Counted from the stretch's first letter, positions 8,308 through 17,484 are shown. The stretch is 48,362 nucleotides of DNA from Gallionellales bacterium GWA2_60_18 (GCA_001801105.1 MGWS01000009.1:1-48362); one strand, 5' to 3'. A program made the numbers and translations. The notes: a model not told the origin generated them from the sequence alone.

Positions 8308-10701
8308 CTAGAACCGGACGAAATCATGTTCGCCCGGCTCCCCCTCAGCGACCTTCCGTGCCGTCTTGTCCGGTTGCCTTGCGGATGCAGGCGGGGCGAT
8401 CTGCCGCGCCGTGGCGATGACTGCTGCTGCGGTTGCAGCGGCGCCATTGAGCTTGAAGAACGCCATCAGTTGCTGCAACTTCTCGGCTTGGCCGCTCATC
8501 TCCTCCGAGGTGGCAGCCAGCTCTTCCGAGGCGGAAGCATTCTGCTGCGTGGTCTGGCTGAGTTGATTCATGGCACCATTGATCTGGCCGATGCCGGTGG
8601 ATTGCTCATTCGAGGCGGCGGTGATTTCCTGAACCAGATCGGAAGTCTTGTTGATCGACGGCACCATCTCGTCGAGCAGTTTTCCGGCACGTTCCGCCAG
8701 TTCCACGCTGGACCCGGCCACTTCGGAAATTTCCTGCGCCGCCACCTGGCTGCGCTCCGCCAGCTTGCGCACTTCCGCCGCCACCACAGCGAAGCCCTTG
8801 CCGTGTTCGCCGGCGCGCGCCGCCTCGATTGCGGCATTGAGCGCAAGCAGATTGGTCTGGTAGGCGATATCATCGATGATGCCGATCTTGGCGGCGATCT
8901 GCTTCATCGCCGTGACCGTGGATTTGACCGCCGCGCCACCCTCGGTGGCTTCCTTGGCGGCTTTGGATGCCATGCCGTCGGTCACCTTGGCGTTTTCCGA
9001 GTTCTGCCCGACCGAGGCCGACATTTGCTCGATCGAAGCGCTGGTTTCTTCCACGCTGGCCGCCTGCTCGCTCGCCCCCTGGCTCAGGCTCTGCGCCGTC
9101 GCGCTGATTTCTTCGGCGGCGCTGGTCAGCGAATCGGCGGCCATACGAACATCGGCGATGGTTTCGGCTAGTTTATGTACCGTGCCATTGGTTGCCTCCT
9201 TGAGCCGCTTGAACATGCCCTGGAACTCGCACGCTATGGTATGTGTCAGGTCTCCCTGAGAAACGCTTTCGATCACCTGCACCGTTTCGGTTATCACATT
9301 CTCGGCCACCCCGGTAAGCTCGTTGATTCCCTCGCCCAACACCTTCATGAAACCATCCTTGCCTTCCATCTCGATGCGTTGCGATAAATCGCCGGCGACT
9401 GCGGCCTGCACGATCCCTTTGATTTCGTCCTCGATCCTCACTTCATCGGTCGCGTCTATCCATTCCACCGAAGCGCCCAAACGCTGCCCTGCCGCATTGA
9501 ACACCGGGTTGGCGGAAAGACGGAAAGTGCGTCCGCCGATCTTGATCGCCGTCTTGAAAGTCGTGGTAAAAGTCTTCAGCATCTGCCGCTGGTGCTCCGG
9601 TTTCTTATGGAAACCGTCGATATTGGTGCCCAGCAGATTATCGGCGCTGAAATTCGGCAGATCCTTTTTGATGTCCGGCTCGGCGTTCTTCAGCATCGCC
9701 TGCACCGATTTGTTCATATAAATGATGTTGAGATCGGTATCCGCAATCATCACGCCGGTGGAAGCGTTGTCGAGCGCATTAGTGATGCGCAGCGACTCAT
9801 CGGCGCGCCGCTGGGCATCGTTGATATCGAAGCCGAGCTTGATCTGCGTGGCTTTCAATCCGTACATGAGCTTGCCGATCTCGTCCTCGCTCTCCGACTC
9901 GATCTGATTGTGATAATTGCCTTGGCCCATTCTGTCGAAGGTGCCGATCGCGCTATTGAGCGGCCTGACAATGGCGCGACTCAGCAGGAAGGTCAGCAGC
10001 ATCCCCACCAGCACCACCGCGATGCCTGCGCCTATCACCTGCTGCCGGCCGGCCCCAAGCAAATCTGCGAGGGCCTGCGACTGTGCCGGGGTCAGGTTCG
10101 TGCCGACCTGCATCAGCGAATAAATATTTTCCATCTGACTCAATGCCAGCCAGCCGATCCCAACCGCCATCAGCACGACCATGCCGAAACTCAATCCCAG
10201 CTTGACGCCAAGCTTCAGGTTCCTGATCCGATCCAGAAAATCGAATAAGCCGGGTTTGACGGCTTTGCCTTCCCTGACTTTGTATGTGCTTTTTCCCTCC
10301 CTGATTTCCTGATATATCCTGGCGGTTGCCTCGACCACGGCACGGGCGGGTTTGCTGCGCACCGACATATAGCCCACCAGTTGGCCGTTCTCGCGCATCG
10401 GCGTGGCGTTGGCTTCAACCCAGTAATAATCGCCGTTCTTGCAGCGGTTTTTCACTATCCCGGTCCAGGGCTTGCCTTGCTTGAGCGTGTTCCACAGATC
10501 GGCAAAGGCCTCTTCCGGCATATCGGGGTGACGGATGTAATTGTGCGGTTGGCCGATGGATTCCTGTTCGGAGTAACCGCTCATTTCGCAGTAATAAGGG
10601 TTGACATAGGTAATCACACCCTTCAGGTCGGTTTTGGAAACGATCGTCTCCCCGTCACGGAATTCACGTTCCACATTGGATACCGGCATATTGGTTCTCA
10701 T
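8308..10701 (-). CDS. PAS-HAMP-PAS methyl-accepting chemotaxis protein, Aer-like
   Basis: The 797-aa receptor starts with a cytoplasmic PAS domain (about 10-125) of the Aer type ([31 protein letters not shown]), which in Aer holds FAD and reports redox state. Two membrane helices ([36 protein letters not shown]) enclose only a short loop, so there is no periplasmic sensor. A HAMP domain, a second PAS ([15 protein letters not shown]) and a full signalling domain with the tip [20 protein letters not shown] follow. After a linker the protein ends in DFVRF, which fits the pentapeptide pattern by which CheR/CheB are tethered. The ATG at 10701 has GAGGAG upstream. Energy or oxygen taxis is the likely role; the cofactor cannot be read from the sequence. 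Confidence 0.93.
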   Translation of the reverse strand: MRTNMPVSNVEREFRDGETIVSKTDLKGVITYVNPYYCEMSGYSEQESIGQPHNYIRHPDMPEEAFADLWNTLKQGKPWTGIVKNRCKNGDYYWVEANATPMRENGQLVGYMSVRSKPARAVVEATARIYQEIREGKSTYKVREGKAVKPGLFDFLDRIRNLKLGVKLGLSFGMVVLMAVGIGWLALSQMENIYSLMQVGTNLTPAQSQALADLLGAGRQQVIGAGIAVVLVGMLLTFLLSRAIVRPLNSAIGTFDRMGQGNYHNQIESESEDEIGKLMYGLKATQIKLGFDINDAQRRADESLRITNALDNASTGVMIADTDLNIIYMNKSVQAMLKNAEPDIKKDLPNFSADNLLGTNIDGFHKKPEHQRQMLKTFTTTFKTAIKIGGRTFRLSANPVFNAAGQRLGASVEWIDATDEVRIEDEIKGIVQAAVAGDLSQRIEMEGKDGFMKVLGEGINELTGVAENVITETVQVIESVSQGDLTHTIACEFQGMFKRLKEATNGTVHKLAETIADVRMAADSLTSAAEEISATAQSLSQGASEQAASVEETSASIEQMSASVGQNSENAKVTDGMASKAAKEATEGGAAVKSTVTAMKQIAAKIGIIDDIAYQTNLLALNAAIEAARAGEHGKGFAVVAAEVRKLAERSQVAAQEISEVAGSSVELAERAGKLLDEMVPSINKTSDLVQEITAASNEQSTGIGQINGAMNQLSQTTQQNASASEELAATSEEMSGQAEKLQQLMAFFKLNGAAATAAAVIATARQIAPPASARQPDKTARKVAEGEPGEHDFVRF

Positions 10702-10772
10702 CGCTTTACTCCTCTCAATTTAATAACTTCCAAACCTGCACTCGCTTCATCCATCCCGAAACATTGCCCGAC

Positions 10773-10874
10773 TGTGGGAGCGTCGCCCTCGCCGCGATAA
10801 ATCGGCCCGGGGGCGGGCCTCCTACAGAGCGGCGCCCTCGCCGCGATAAATCGGCCCGGGGCGGGCCTCCTACA
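10773..10874. repeat. Two tandem REP/BIME units at the 3' end of cheA
   Basis: Units at 10773-10826 and about 10827-10874 have the same stems as the copies near the RAYT gene (CGGCG/CGCCG and GGCCCG/CGGGCC). The right foot CTCCTACA overlaps the end of cheA; read on the minus strand its TGTAG supplies the cheA stop codon. Confidence 0.9.
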
Positions 10875-13086
10875 TGCCATATGCCAACTGTTGCGATTCC
10901 TTGTTTACCGCGCGCTGGATCAGCGCCGGCACGTCCAGGATCAGCGCCACCTCGCCGCTGCCGAGGATGGTCGAACCGCTGACCCCTTTGAGGTTGCCGA
11001 ACAGCTTGCCCAGCGGTTTGATCACGGTCTGGAATTCCCCCATCAGTTCATCCACCACCAACCCTGCTTTTTGCCCGGCGTATTGCACCACCACGATGTT
11101 CTCGCGCCGGCTTGCCTTGCCCCGTTCGCGGAATTGGTCGCGCAGGCGGATGAACGGCAGCACCGTGCCGCGCAGGTTGATGTAATTGTTTTCGCGGGTT
11201 TCCTGACGCTCGGCCTCGCTAAGCTCGATGCATTCCATCACCATGTCGAGCGGTACGACATATGAAGCGCTCCCCACTCCCAGCAGAAAACCGTCGATGA
11301 TCGCCAAGGTCAGCGGCAGGCGAATCTTTACCGTGGTGCCGATGCCTTCGCGGCTATCGATCTCCACCGTGCCGCGCAACGCCTCGATGTTGCGCCGCAC
11401 CACGTCCATGCCGACGCCGCGCCCGGACAGATTGGTGACGGCCTCGGCGGTGGAGAATCCCGCCTCGAAGATCAGCCCGTACACCTCCTGGTCGGAGAGC
11501 GTCTGGTTGGCCGTGACCAGCCCTTTTTCCAGCGCCTTGGCGAAGATTTTTGCGCGGTTCAGGCCGCCGCCGTCGTCGCCGACCTCCACCACGATGCTGC
11601 CGGATTCGTGATAGGCATTGAGACGCACCGTGCCTTTCGCCGGCTTGCCGCGTTGCAGGCGGATTTCGGCCTTCTCGATGCCGTGATCCATACTGTTGCG
11701 CACCAGGTGCATCAGCGGGTCGCCGATTTTTTCCACCACCGATTTGTCCAGCTCGGTTTCAGCGCCGTCGATTGCCAGACCGATTTCCTTGCCGATTTCC
11801 TTGCTCACGTCGCGCACCACGCGGTTGAAACGGCTGAAGGTTTCACCGATCTGCACCATGCGCAGTTGCAAAGCGCTGTCGCGGATCTCCTCGACCAGCC
11901 GCGACAGCGTGGAGGTCGATTCGTGCAGCGCGGGGTCGCGGGTGCGCTGCGCGAGCAGGCTGGTTGAAGCGCCGGCGATGACCATTTCCCCGACCAGATT
12001 GATTAGTTGATCGAGCTTGTCGGCCTGAATGCGGATCAGTTTGCTTTCCTGTGCCTTGTTTTCCTTGGCGAGTTTCTGCTTTCCCAGTGCCGCATCGACC
12101 AGTTCCGGCTGCACCATGCGTTGTTCCACCAGAATGTCACCGAGCTTGCAGACCGCATCTTCCTTGTCAGCCGCTGCTTTCAGGCAACATTCCGCGCTCA
12201 ACGCCTGCAAGCGCAGCGCTTCGTCCAGCTCCTTCCGGGTCAGAGAGCCGCAGTTGACCAGCAGCTCGCCGAGGAGAACCTTGTCCTCGGGCAGCTCATC
12301 GATGAGCTGGATGTATTCCTCGATGTGGCTGTGCGGCGGCAGAATGCGCAGCGTGCAATCGTCGCGCACGAATTCGAATACCCCTTCGATGGCCGCCTTG
12401 TCCACGTTGTCGCCATGAAAGTCGATCTCGAACCCCAGATAGCAGCTTTCCGGGTCCATGTCCGGAGCGTGCGGCAGGGCATCGGGCAGGGTAACGACAT
12501 GGACGATTTTTCCCATGTTGTCGAGGTAGCGGATAAAGGCCAGCGGATCCATGCCGTTGCGCAGCACGTCGTGGCCGAAGCGCAGCGAGATATGCCAATG
12601 GTCGCTTGCCACCGTGCCGCCGGGCTGTAGCGCCACTGCCGTCCGGGGCTGGGATGGTGCGACCGCCGGAACGGGTGACTGCTCTTTTACGCCGGTTTGA
12701 TAAACCTTGAGCTGGTTGAGCAGCATGGCACCGGTAGTTTCGGTTTCCTTGTCCGGGCTGGCGGCAGAATCAACGGCAATCTGTTCCACCAGCATGCCGA
12801 TATGGTCGCGGCAGGATAGCAGCAAGGCGATCAGATCAGCGTTGATCGGCACTTCACCGCCGCGCACCCGATCCAGCACGTTCTCCACCACATGGGTGAA
12901 GGCGACGATGCCGTCGAGCCCGAACAGCCCGCCCGATCCCTTGATCGTATGGGCGGCGCGGAATATGGCGCCGATCGCGTCGGGGTCGTCCGGCGAGGAT
13001 TCGAGGCCGAGCAGCGATTCCTCCATGGCTTCGAGCAGCTCGCGGCTCTCCATGATGAAGGTTTGCAATGCCTGGTCGATATCCAT
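10870..13086 (-). CDS. cheA: Chemotaxis histidine kinase CheA with a MshEN/GspE-N-like insert
   Basis: CheA autophosphorylates in response to receptors and passes phosphate to CheY and CheB. Domains in the 738-aa product: P1 Hpt with phospho-His46 (AAHTIKGSGG); a P2-like region (about 160-255); P3 dimerisation (about 350-415); HATPase (N-box HLVRNSMDHGIE, then GDDGGGL, SGRGVGMDVV); and a C-terminal CheW-like domain (GFLLGVGSASYVVPL). Between P2 and P3 lie two 24-residue motifs, 271-294 (LLGELLVNCG then SLTRKELDEALRLQ) and 314-337 (KLGDILVEQR then MVQPELVDAALGKQ), matching the repeat of GspE N-terminal/MshEN domains, some of which bind c-di-GMP. The ATG at 13086 has AGGGA upstream. The stop codon TAG belongs to a REP foot. 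Confidence 0.96.
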   Translation of the reverse strand: MDIDQALQTFIMESRELLEAMEESLLGLESSPDDPDAIGAIFRAAHTIKGSGGLFGLDGIVAFTHVVENVLDRVRGGEVPINADLIALLLSCRDHIGMLVEQIAVDSAASPDKETETTGAMLLNQLKVYQTGVKEQSPVPAVAPSQPRTAVALQPGGTVASDHWHISLRFGHDVLRNGMDPLAFIRYLDNMGKIVHVVTLPDALPHAPDMDPESCYLGFEIDFHGDNVDKAAIEGVFEFVRDDCTLRILPPHSHIEEYIQLIDELPEDKVLLGELLVNCGSLTRKELDEALRLQALSAECCLKAAADKEDAVCKLGDILVEQRMVQPELVDAALGKQKLAKENKAQESKLIRIQADKLDQLINLVGEMVIAGASTSLLAQRTRDPALHESTSTLSRLVEEIRDSALQLRMVQIGETFSRFNRVVRDVSKEIGKEIGLAIDGAETELDKSVVEKIGDPLMHLVRNSMDHGIEKAEIRLQRGKPAKGTVRLNAYHESGSIVVEVGDDGGGLNRAKIFAKALEKGLVTANQTLSDQEVYGLIFEAGFSTAEAVTNLSGRGVGMDVVRRNIEALRGTVEIDSREGIGTTVKIRLPLTLAIIDGFLLGVGSASYVVPLDMVMECIELSEAERQETRENNYINLRGTVLPFIRLRDQFRERGKASRRENIVVVQYAGQKAGLVVDELMGEFQTVIKPLGKLFGNLKGVSGSTILGSGEVALILDVPALIQRAVNKESQQLAYGM

Positions 13087-13104
13087 TTATTTTTTCCCTA
13101 AACC

Positions 13105-13283
13105 GGACAAGCCGGAACCAAACAGTAAGAGCGCCGCCCTCGGCGCGAACTGGTGCTACAAATCGCGGCCAAATCCCATCCCCATCCTAACCTTCCCCTT
13201 GAAGGGGAAGGGACGATCGCTCTCTCTCCCTGTGGGAGAGAGTTGGAGAGAGGGTTGGCGCCGCTCCCACAAGTTTTGTAGAG
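13105..13283. repeat. Repeat-filled gap upstream of cheA
   Basis: The gap holds pieces of two repeat families: degenerate REP arms (AAGAGCGCCGCCCTCGGCGC at 13127-13146 and GGCGCCGCTCCCACA at 13257-13271) and, between them, a CTCTCCC-type palindrome (CCCCTTGAAGGGG; CTCTCCCTGTGGGAGAG). This looks like one element nested inside another. No gene is seen. Confidence 0.7.
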
Positions 13284-13607
13284 CTAATGCGCTGCGCGCG
13301 GCATCATCACCGGATCGCCAAAGTAGGCGGCCATGTTGAATAAATCCAGCACTTCCAGCGTCGCCGGGCTGTGCGCTACCAGACGCAACGACTTGCCGGC
13401 ATTGGCTGCTTCGCGCTTGACCAGCAGCAGCAACTGGAAACCGGCGGTATCCATTTCACTGACCTCGGACAGGTCGATCTCCACTTCCGTACCGCGTTCG
13501 AGACAGGGCAACAATTCCCCCTTCATCTCCGCGGCGTGGTAGATCGTCATTTCGCCCGCCACGCAGGCATGGCACACACCATTGCTGGCTTCGATACTGA
13601 TGGTCAT
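13284..13607 (-). CDS. STAS-domain protein (anti-sigma-factor-antagonist-like)
   Basis: The 107-aa single-domain protein has the STAS fold of SpoIIAA/RsbV. The phosphorylation loop reads SEMDTAGFQLL; the residue after Asp, usually Ser, is Thr54, which is still phosphorylatable. STAS proteins switch partners depending on phosphorylation, but no cognate serine kinase or sigma factor is next to it; a Ser/Thr kinase is encoded far away at 41419-42666. It lies between cheY and cheA, where STAS genes are found in some chemotaxis loci. The ATG at 13607 has AGGAG at good spacing. The role in taxis is unknown. Confidence 0.88.
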   Translation of the reverse strand: MTISIEASNGVCHACVAGEMTIYHAAEMKGELLPCLERGTEVEIDLSEVSEMDTAGFQLLLLVKREAANAGKSLRLVAHSPATLEVLDLFNMAAYFGDPVMMPRAAH

Positions 13608-13632
13608 GATGTTCTCCTTTTGTCAGTCAAAT

Positions 13633-13735
13633 GTCGGGTTACGCAATACCCCTCACCTCAATCCTCTCCCGCTTGCGGGAGAGGAAGCAAACGAGGAAAG
13701 CGCTTGTCGTTTCCTGCCGCTAACCCGACCTACGC
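13633..13735. repeat. Nested composite repeat
   Basis: The outer arms GTCGGGTTACG (from 13633) and TAACCCGACCTAC (to 13735) are the two ends of a GTAGGTCGGGTTA palindrome. It is split by a CTCTCCC-type palindrome (CTCTCCCGCTTGCGGGAGAG at 13664-13683). The arrangement implies that the second element entered the first. Confidence 0.75.
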
Positions 13736-13744
13736 CTACTGCTC

Positions 13745-13807
13745 TGTGGGAGCGGCGCCCTCGCCGCGATTTGCATTCACATTCGCGCCGAGGGCGGCGC
13801 TCCTACC
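13745..13807. repeat. REP/BIME unit downstream of cheY
   Basis: TGTGGGAGCGGCGCCCTCGC, a short spacer, then GCGCCGAGGGCGGCGCTCC and TACC form a long inverted repeat. Both halves carry the same stem flavour here, unlike the mixed units at 3212 and 10773. Confidence 0.85.
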
Positions 13808-13832
13808 AGCTACAGGCTACAAGCTACAAGCT
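13808..13832. repeat. Heptamer tandem repeat (CTACAAG-type)
   Basis: About three and a half copies of a 7-nt unit, reading AGCTACAGGCTACAAGCTAC on the plus strand. It lies between the REP unit and the cheY stop codon. The same heptamer occurs inside tsaB (25050-25081). Confidence 0.7.
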
Positions 13833-13834
13833 GA

Positions 13835-14203
13835 TTACGGCATTACCAGCTTCGCTACCGCCGCCAGCATTTGCGCCGGCTGGAACGGTTTGACCACCCA
13901 GGCTTTTGCCCCCGCCGCTTGGCCTTCCTGTTTTTTTCCTTCCTGCGACTCGGTGGTCAGCATGATGACGGGGGTGAATTTGTAGGCCGGCATCTGTTTG
14001 AGGTTCTTCACGAAGGTGATGCCGTCCATATTGGGCATGTTGACGTCGCTGATGACGAGATGCACTTTCTGGCCGGTCAGCTTGGCCAGCGCATCCTTGC
14101 CATCGCAACCCTCGATCACCTCGTATCCCGCACCGCGCAGCGCAATGCCAACCACCTGCCGCAACGAAGCGGAATCGTCCACAACCATCACCGTTTTAGC
14201 CAT
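13835..14203 (-). CDS. cheY: Chemotaxis response regulator CheY
   Basis: The 122-aa single receiver has all key residues: Asp9/Asp10 (VVDDSAS), phospho-acceptor Asp53 (VISDVNMPNMDG), the Thr pair at 83-84 (MLTTES) and Lys105 (VVKPF). Phosphorylated by CheA, it would control the flagellar motor, although no flagellar gene is in the window. It lies directly downstream of a degenerate copy of itself; the reading frames overlap by 8 nt. No cheZ is seen, so dephosphorylation may be intrinsic or encoded elsewhere. Confidence 0.95.
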   Translation of the reverse strand: MAKTVMVVDDSASLRQVVGIALRGAGYEVIEGCDGKDALAKLTGQKVHLVISDVNMPNMDGITFVKNLKQMPAYKFTPVIMLTTESQEGKKQEGQAAGAKAWVVKPFQPAQMLAAVAKLVMP

Positions 14204-14501
14204 TTTTCATCTCTCCGACAAAATACTCATCCACATTGCCCGAACATAAATTTTGCTTACGGCAGGGCAAGGTGCATTTGTAGGATGGCATCTGTTTCAG
14301 GTTCTCGGCGAAGGTGATGTCGGCCCTATTGGGTATGTTGGCACCGCTGATGACGAGATGCGTCTTCCGTCCATTCAACCTGGATAGAGCATCGCTGCCG
14401 TCGCATGCCTCGATCGACCCATACCATCCTCCCCTCGGCACGAGGCAGACTGGTTGCTGCATCGAAGCGGGATCGTTCACCATCATGATGGTCTTGGCCA
14501 T
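14196..14501 (-). pseudogene. Degenerate tandem copy of cheY
   Basis: The 101-aa frame aligns with the neighbouring CheY without gaps over the first ~76 residues (about 44 identical by my count), then diverges and ends. The phospho-acceptor is lost (ISGANIPNRA against ISDVNMPNMD: Asp53 to Gly), the acidic pair is VND instead of VDD, and the C-terminal part with the conserved Thr and Lys is missing. It cannot work as a normal receiver. The frame is nevertheless free of stops, and it overlaps the cheY start, so it may still be translated and feed ribosomes to cheY, or act as a fragment. Pseudogene is the safest label. Confidence 0.8.
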
Positions 14502-14510
14502 GACACTCCC

Positions 14511-15749
14511 CTAAAAGAAGGTGATCTCCGCTGCATCCGGCGCCGAAACCGGCGTTGTACCCGTCTTGCCGTCGCGGTGGTTGCGCCGCTGCTCGGCGGT
14601 GGTGTAGCCCAGCGCCATTTCGTTCAGCCAGGCATTGGCGTCAATTGCCGGTGTACCGCCACCGCTGCGCTCGGCGGAATATTGCTTGAGGCGGGCGTGC
14701 AAGCCGTCGAGGTTGTCGCGCACATGGGCCAGTATCTGGCTGACCCGATCCTGGAACTGGAGATAAACCAGCATCTCGGAGATTTCCACGCGGATGCCTT
14801 CGCTTTCGCGGCGCAGCATCCCGGTAGATTCACTCAACCCGCTGGCGACTTCCTTGAAATTGCCCAATACGTTGTGTATGGTTTTTTCTGCATCGGCCAC
14901 CGAGCGGGTATCTTCTTCGCCGAATCTCTCGGCGGCACTGATCACCCCAGTGATCGCCTGGTTGATGATATTGACTTTTTCCGCCATCTTTTTGCCGGTG
15001 TCGCTGGACAGGTTGGACAGCTTGCGCACCTCGTCCGCCACCACCGCAAAACCGCGCCCTGCCTCGCCGGCGCGCGCCGCCTCGATGGCCGCGTTGAGCG
15101 CCAGCAAATTGGTCTGCGAAGCGATCTCTCCCACATCCGTCGCCATTTTTTTCAGGTCGGCGGTATAAGTGATCAATTCGCGCACGTCCTGCACCATCGC
15201 CGCGCGTTCGTGCCGTTCTGCGTCCATCGAACGGATGACGGCGACCAGATCGGCCTCGCTGCGCGACAGCACCGATACCACGCAGCCGCCTTCCGCGCCT
15301 TCAGCACCCTCCCCGCCGCCTGCGGCCTGTTGCGAAGCTTCCACTGAAGCCTGCAGGCGCTCGACGATAGCGGCGAAGCGCGCCGCCACCCCGGTAACAC
15401 CCTCCTCGGTCTGGCTGCGCGCGGTCTCGATCTGTTTCACCCAGATCGGCGCCGCCTGGTCGCAAACTTGCTCCAGGCCGGCGATGCCGCTTTGTTGCCG
15501 CAACGCCTGCTGGGCCTGCTCCAGCAAGGTTTCCGCCTGCCGGACCAGTTGCGTCAGCGCAGCGCGCTGGCGGTAGGCGCTACCCCAGGCGCATAGCCCG
15601 GCAAACGCCGCCACCGCAAAAGCGAACTGCACGCCCGTGCCGCCCAGCCCCAATCCGCTTAACCAGGACACCCCCAGCAGTGCGGCTACTCCCGCGCCAC
15701 CGCTCGCCAGCGGCGATAGCCATAACCAGGTATCTGCATCCGCACGCAT
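14511..15749 (-). CDS. Receptor-like (MCP) membrane protein without periplasmic sensor
   Basis: The 412-aa product has two closely spaced membrane helices near the N-terminus ([35 protein letters not shown]), so almost nothing lies outside the cell, then a helical cytoplasmic part with the canonical MCP tip [20 protein letters not shown] at mid-length. The region after the tip ([18 protein letters not shown]) is typical of short receptors in this class; the tail ends EITFF. It may sense an internal signal or the state of the membrane. It is the first gene of the che operon. The start at 15749 is chosen because AAGGGG lies 8 nt upstream; in-frame starts at 15770 and 15782 are possible, and the frame to 15902 would overlap the LuxR gene. 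Confidence 0.88.
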   Translation of the reverse strand: MRADADTWLWLSPLASGGAGVAALLGVSWLSGLGLGGTGVQFAFAVAAFAGLCAWGSAYRQRAALTQLVRQAETLLEQAQQALRQQSGIAGLEQVCDQAAPIWVKQIETARSQTEEGVTGVAARFAAIVERLQASVEASQQAAGGGEGAEGAEGGCVVSVLSRSEADLVAVIRSMDAERHERAAMVQDVRELITYTADLKKMATDVGEIASQTNLLALNAAIEAARAGEAGRGFAVVADEVRKLSNLSSDTGKKMAEKVNIINQAITGVISAAERFGEEDTRSVADAEKTIHNVLGNFKEVASGLSESTGMLRRESEGIRVEISEMLVYLQFQDRVSQILAHVRDNLDGLHARLKQYSAERSGGGTPAIDANAWLNEMALGYTTAEQRRNHRDGKTGTTPVSAPDAAEITFF

Positions 15750-15886
15750 TGTCATTTCCCCTTGGCTCATGGCTGACCCCATTCCAGAAATTAGTGGCTT
15801 TCTCCGCTTGTCACTACTGCGAGGCAACGAACTGGTAATCCAGTCTGCGGGTGAACCAGTTGCCCTGATACTTCCATTTTGCACAC

Positions 15887-16867
15887 TCAACCCAATCTGC
15901 ATTCATCGGCGATCAGCCCATGCTCCGCCGCATACACGGCGGCCTGCACGCGTCCGGCGAGGTTGAGCTTGCGCAGGATGCCCTGCACATGGATCTTGAC
16001 GGTGGATTCGGCCAGGTGCAGCGCGCCGGCGATCTCCTTGTTGCTGTGGCCGCACGGCAGCATGATGAGTATCTCGCGTTCGCGCAGCGAGAGCTTGTCC
16101 AGGCTGGCATCTGAAGCGGCAGACCTATCCTTGGCCGGTGCGCGCAGCGAGCCCACCGGCTTGTGCGCAGCGGATTCGCTCTTGGCCAAGGCAAGCTTGT
16201 CGCATAATGTTGCGTTGCAGGACTCCAGCAATGCTATGCGTCTCATCAACTGCTCGGTTCTCTGTTCGACATTCCGCGCAAAGCGGTAGCGATGCTCATG
16301 CAGCTCGGCCTCCATTGCCTTCTTCTCGGTGATATCCAGCATGACCCCCCTGATAAACAATGGCGCGCCAAATGCATCACATACCACGCTGGCTTCATCG
16401 TGAAACCAGCGCACCTTCCCGCAGCTATCGTAAAGGCGATAGTGACAATCAAATATTTCGGCCGTATTACGGCTATGTTGCAAAGCCCGCTCAACCCACC
16501 CAATATCTTCTTCATGAACCAGTTGTAATCGCAAGTCCGGTTTGCCAAGCCATGCTTCCGGGGTCAATCCCAGCTTGGTTATTTGCGGGCTCACATAAAC
16601 CATCTGGCAATCTCGTCGACAGGACAAGATGTAAGCAATGGCTAAAGAATGGTCGATCGGCAGGATGTTGGTAAAACTGCCCCCGATAGAGGCATTTTGT
16701 TGCAGTCCGCCGAGTGCGGCCAAAAAGTCCGGTGACTGCCAGACAGTTGCGTCATTGGAACTTTCCGCCAGGTACTCCCTGGCTATACAGGAACTATCGG
16801 GAATGCATGCCGAATGTTTTTCAGGAGATATCTCGCTGACCCCATTTCCCAGCCTGTTCGTTTTCAT
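15887..16867 (-). CDS. PAS-LuxR transcriptional regulator
   Basis: The 326-aa product has a PAS domain (about 75-190; PAS_3 type, [20 protein letters not shown], ending LDITEKKAM), a coiled-coil linker, and a C-terminal LuxR/GerE helix-turn-helix ([20 protein letters not shown], then [18 protein letters not shown]). It probably binds DNA in response to a ligand or redox signal at the PAS domain; there is no receiver. The ATG at 16867 overlaps the stop of the 61-aa gene upstream as ATGA, so the two are translationally coupled; a GTG at 16876 is the alternative. Targets are unknown; the che operon just downstream is a natural candidate. Confidence 0.9.
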   Translation of the reverse strand: MKTNRLGNGVSEISPEKHSACIPDSSCIAREYLAESSNDATVWQSPDFLAALGGLQQNASIGGSFTNILPIDHSLAIAYILSCRRDCQMVYVSPQITKLGLTPEAWLGKPDLRLQLVHEEDIGWVERALQHSRNTAEIFDCHYRLYDSCGKVRWFHDEASVVCDAFGAPLFIRGVMLDITEKKAMEAELHEHRYRFARNVEQRTEQLMRRIALLESCNATLCDKLALAKSESAAHKPVGSLRAPAKDRSAASDASLDKLSLREREILIMLPCGHSNKEIAGALHLAESTVKIHVQGILRKLNLAGRVQAAVYAAEHGLIADECRLG

Positions 16868-17049
16868 GATTGGCACCCGGTTTGTTCACGAACATCATCA
16901 AAACAGTCCTCACACCAGCCGCAGCCATCCCGCTCACATTCGCCGCTGACGGCAGTGGCATAAAAAGCCAGCCGGTCAATATCGGTTTGAATTTTTCTAA
17001 TCAGCTCGATTTGGGTGATGCCGGGTAACTGCGTCTCTTTGAGGTTCAT
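16864..17049 (-). CDS. Small Cys-rich protein coupled to the PAS-LuxR regulator
   Basis: The 61-aa product is not recognised. The N-terminal 40 residues look helical (ITQIELIRKIQTDIDRLAFY). The C-terminus holds five cysteines: CERDGCGWCEDC (spacing C-x4-C-x2-C-x2-C), then a fifth nine residues further on, consistent with a zinc or Fe-S site. The ATG at 17049 has an AGGGAG site 5 nt upstream, and the stop overlaps the start of the regulator gene, so it is very likely a real gene although short. It may act as a sensor or partner of the regulator. Confidence 0.72.
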   Translation of the reverse strand: MNLKETQLPGITQIELIRKIQTDIDRLAFYATAVSGECERDGCGWCEDCFDDVREQTGCQS

Positions 17050-17088
17050 AATGACTCCCTGAATTAGTTGTTTCTCAACTGATTACCG

Positions 17089-17484
17089 CTACGAGGCGAC
17101 AAATTCTCCATCCAACCCATCAGGGAACATCAGTTGCTCCAATACCGCCCCGACCAGCATGAACTGGAAAGATTTATCGAAGAAATAGTCTGCCCCGATC
17201 TGTTTGCAAAGGCTGACATGAGAATCGCTGGCGTAGTTGCTCAATACGATGACTTTAGTCGCAGCATGGTGTTTTTTAATATTTGCCAAAACATTGAATC
17301 CTGACCCGTATTGCAGGTGAAGATCGAGAATCACGACATCGGGCAGCAGCGCATCAATTGACTCGATTGCGCCCGCCTCATCTACCGCATGACCGGCTAT
17401 AACAACGCCGGGGATACCGGACAGCATGGTTTGCAGTCTTTGACGCACTATCTCGAAATCTTCCACAATAAACACCTTCACCAT
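17089..17484 (-). CDS. Stand-alone response-regulator receiver
   Basis: The 131-aa receiver has Glu8-Asp9 (FIVEDFEIV), phospho-acceptor Asp54 (VVILDLHLQYGSG), Ser in VLSNYAS and a Lys in FFDKSF. The domain resembles NarL-type receivers but has no output domain. It could pass phosphate on or act on a protein partner. The ATG at 17484 (MVKVFIVED) directly follows GAAGGGGG; the longer frame to 17532 adds only an unlikely N-terminus. It lies 39 nt upstream of the Cys-rich gene, so these three genes may form an operon. Confidence 0.88.
   Translation of the reverse strand: MVKVFIVEDFEIVRQRLQTMLSGIPGVVIAGHAVDEAGAIESIDALLPDVVILDLHLQYGSGFNVLANIKKHHAATKVIVLSNYASDSHVSLCKQIGADYFFDKSFQFMLVGAVLEQLMFPDGLDGEFVAS

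Noticed and set aside
15750..15902. N-terminal extension of the receptor-like gene to 15902
   Set aside because: It would overlap the PAS-LuxR gene and has no ribosome-binding site; a site fits the start at 15749.
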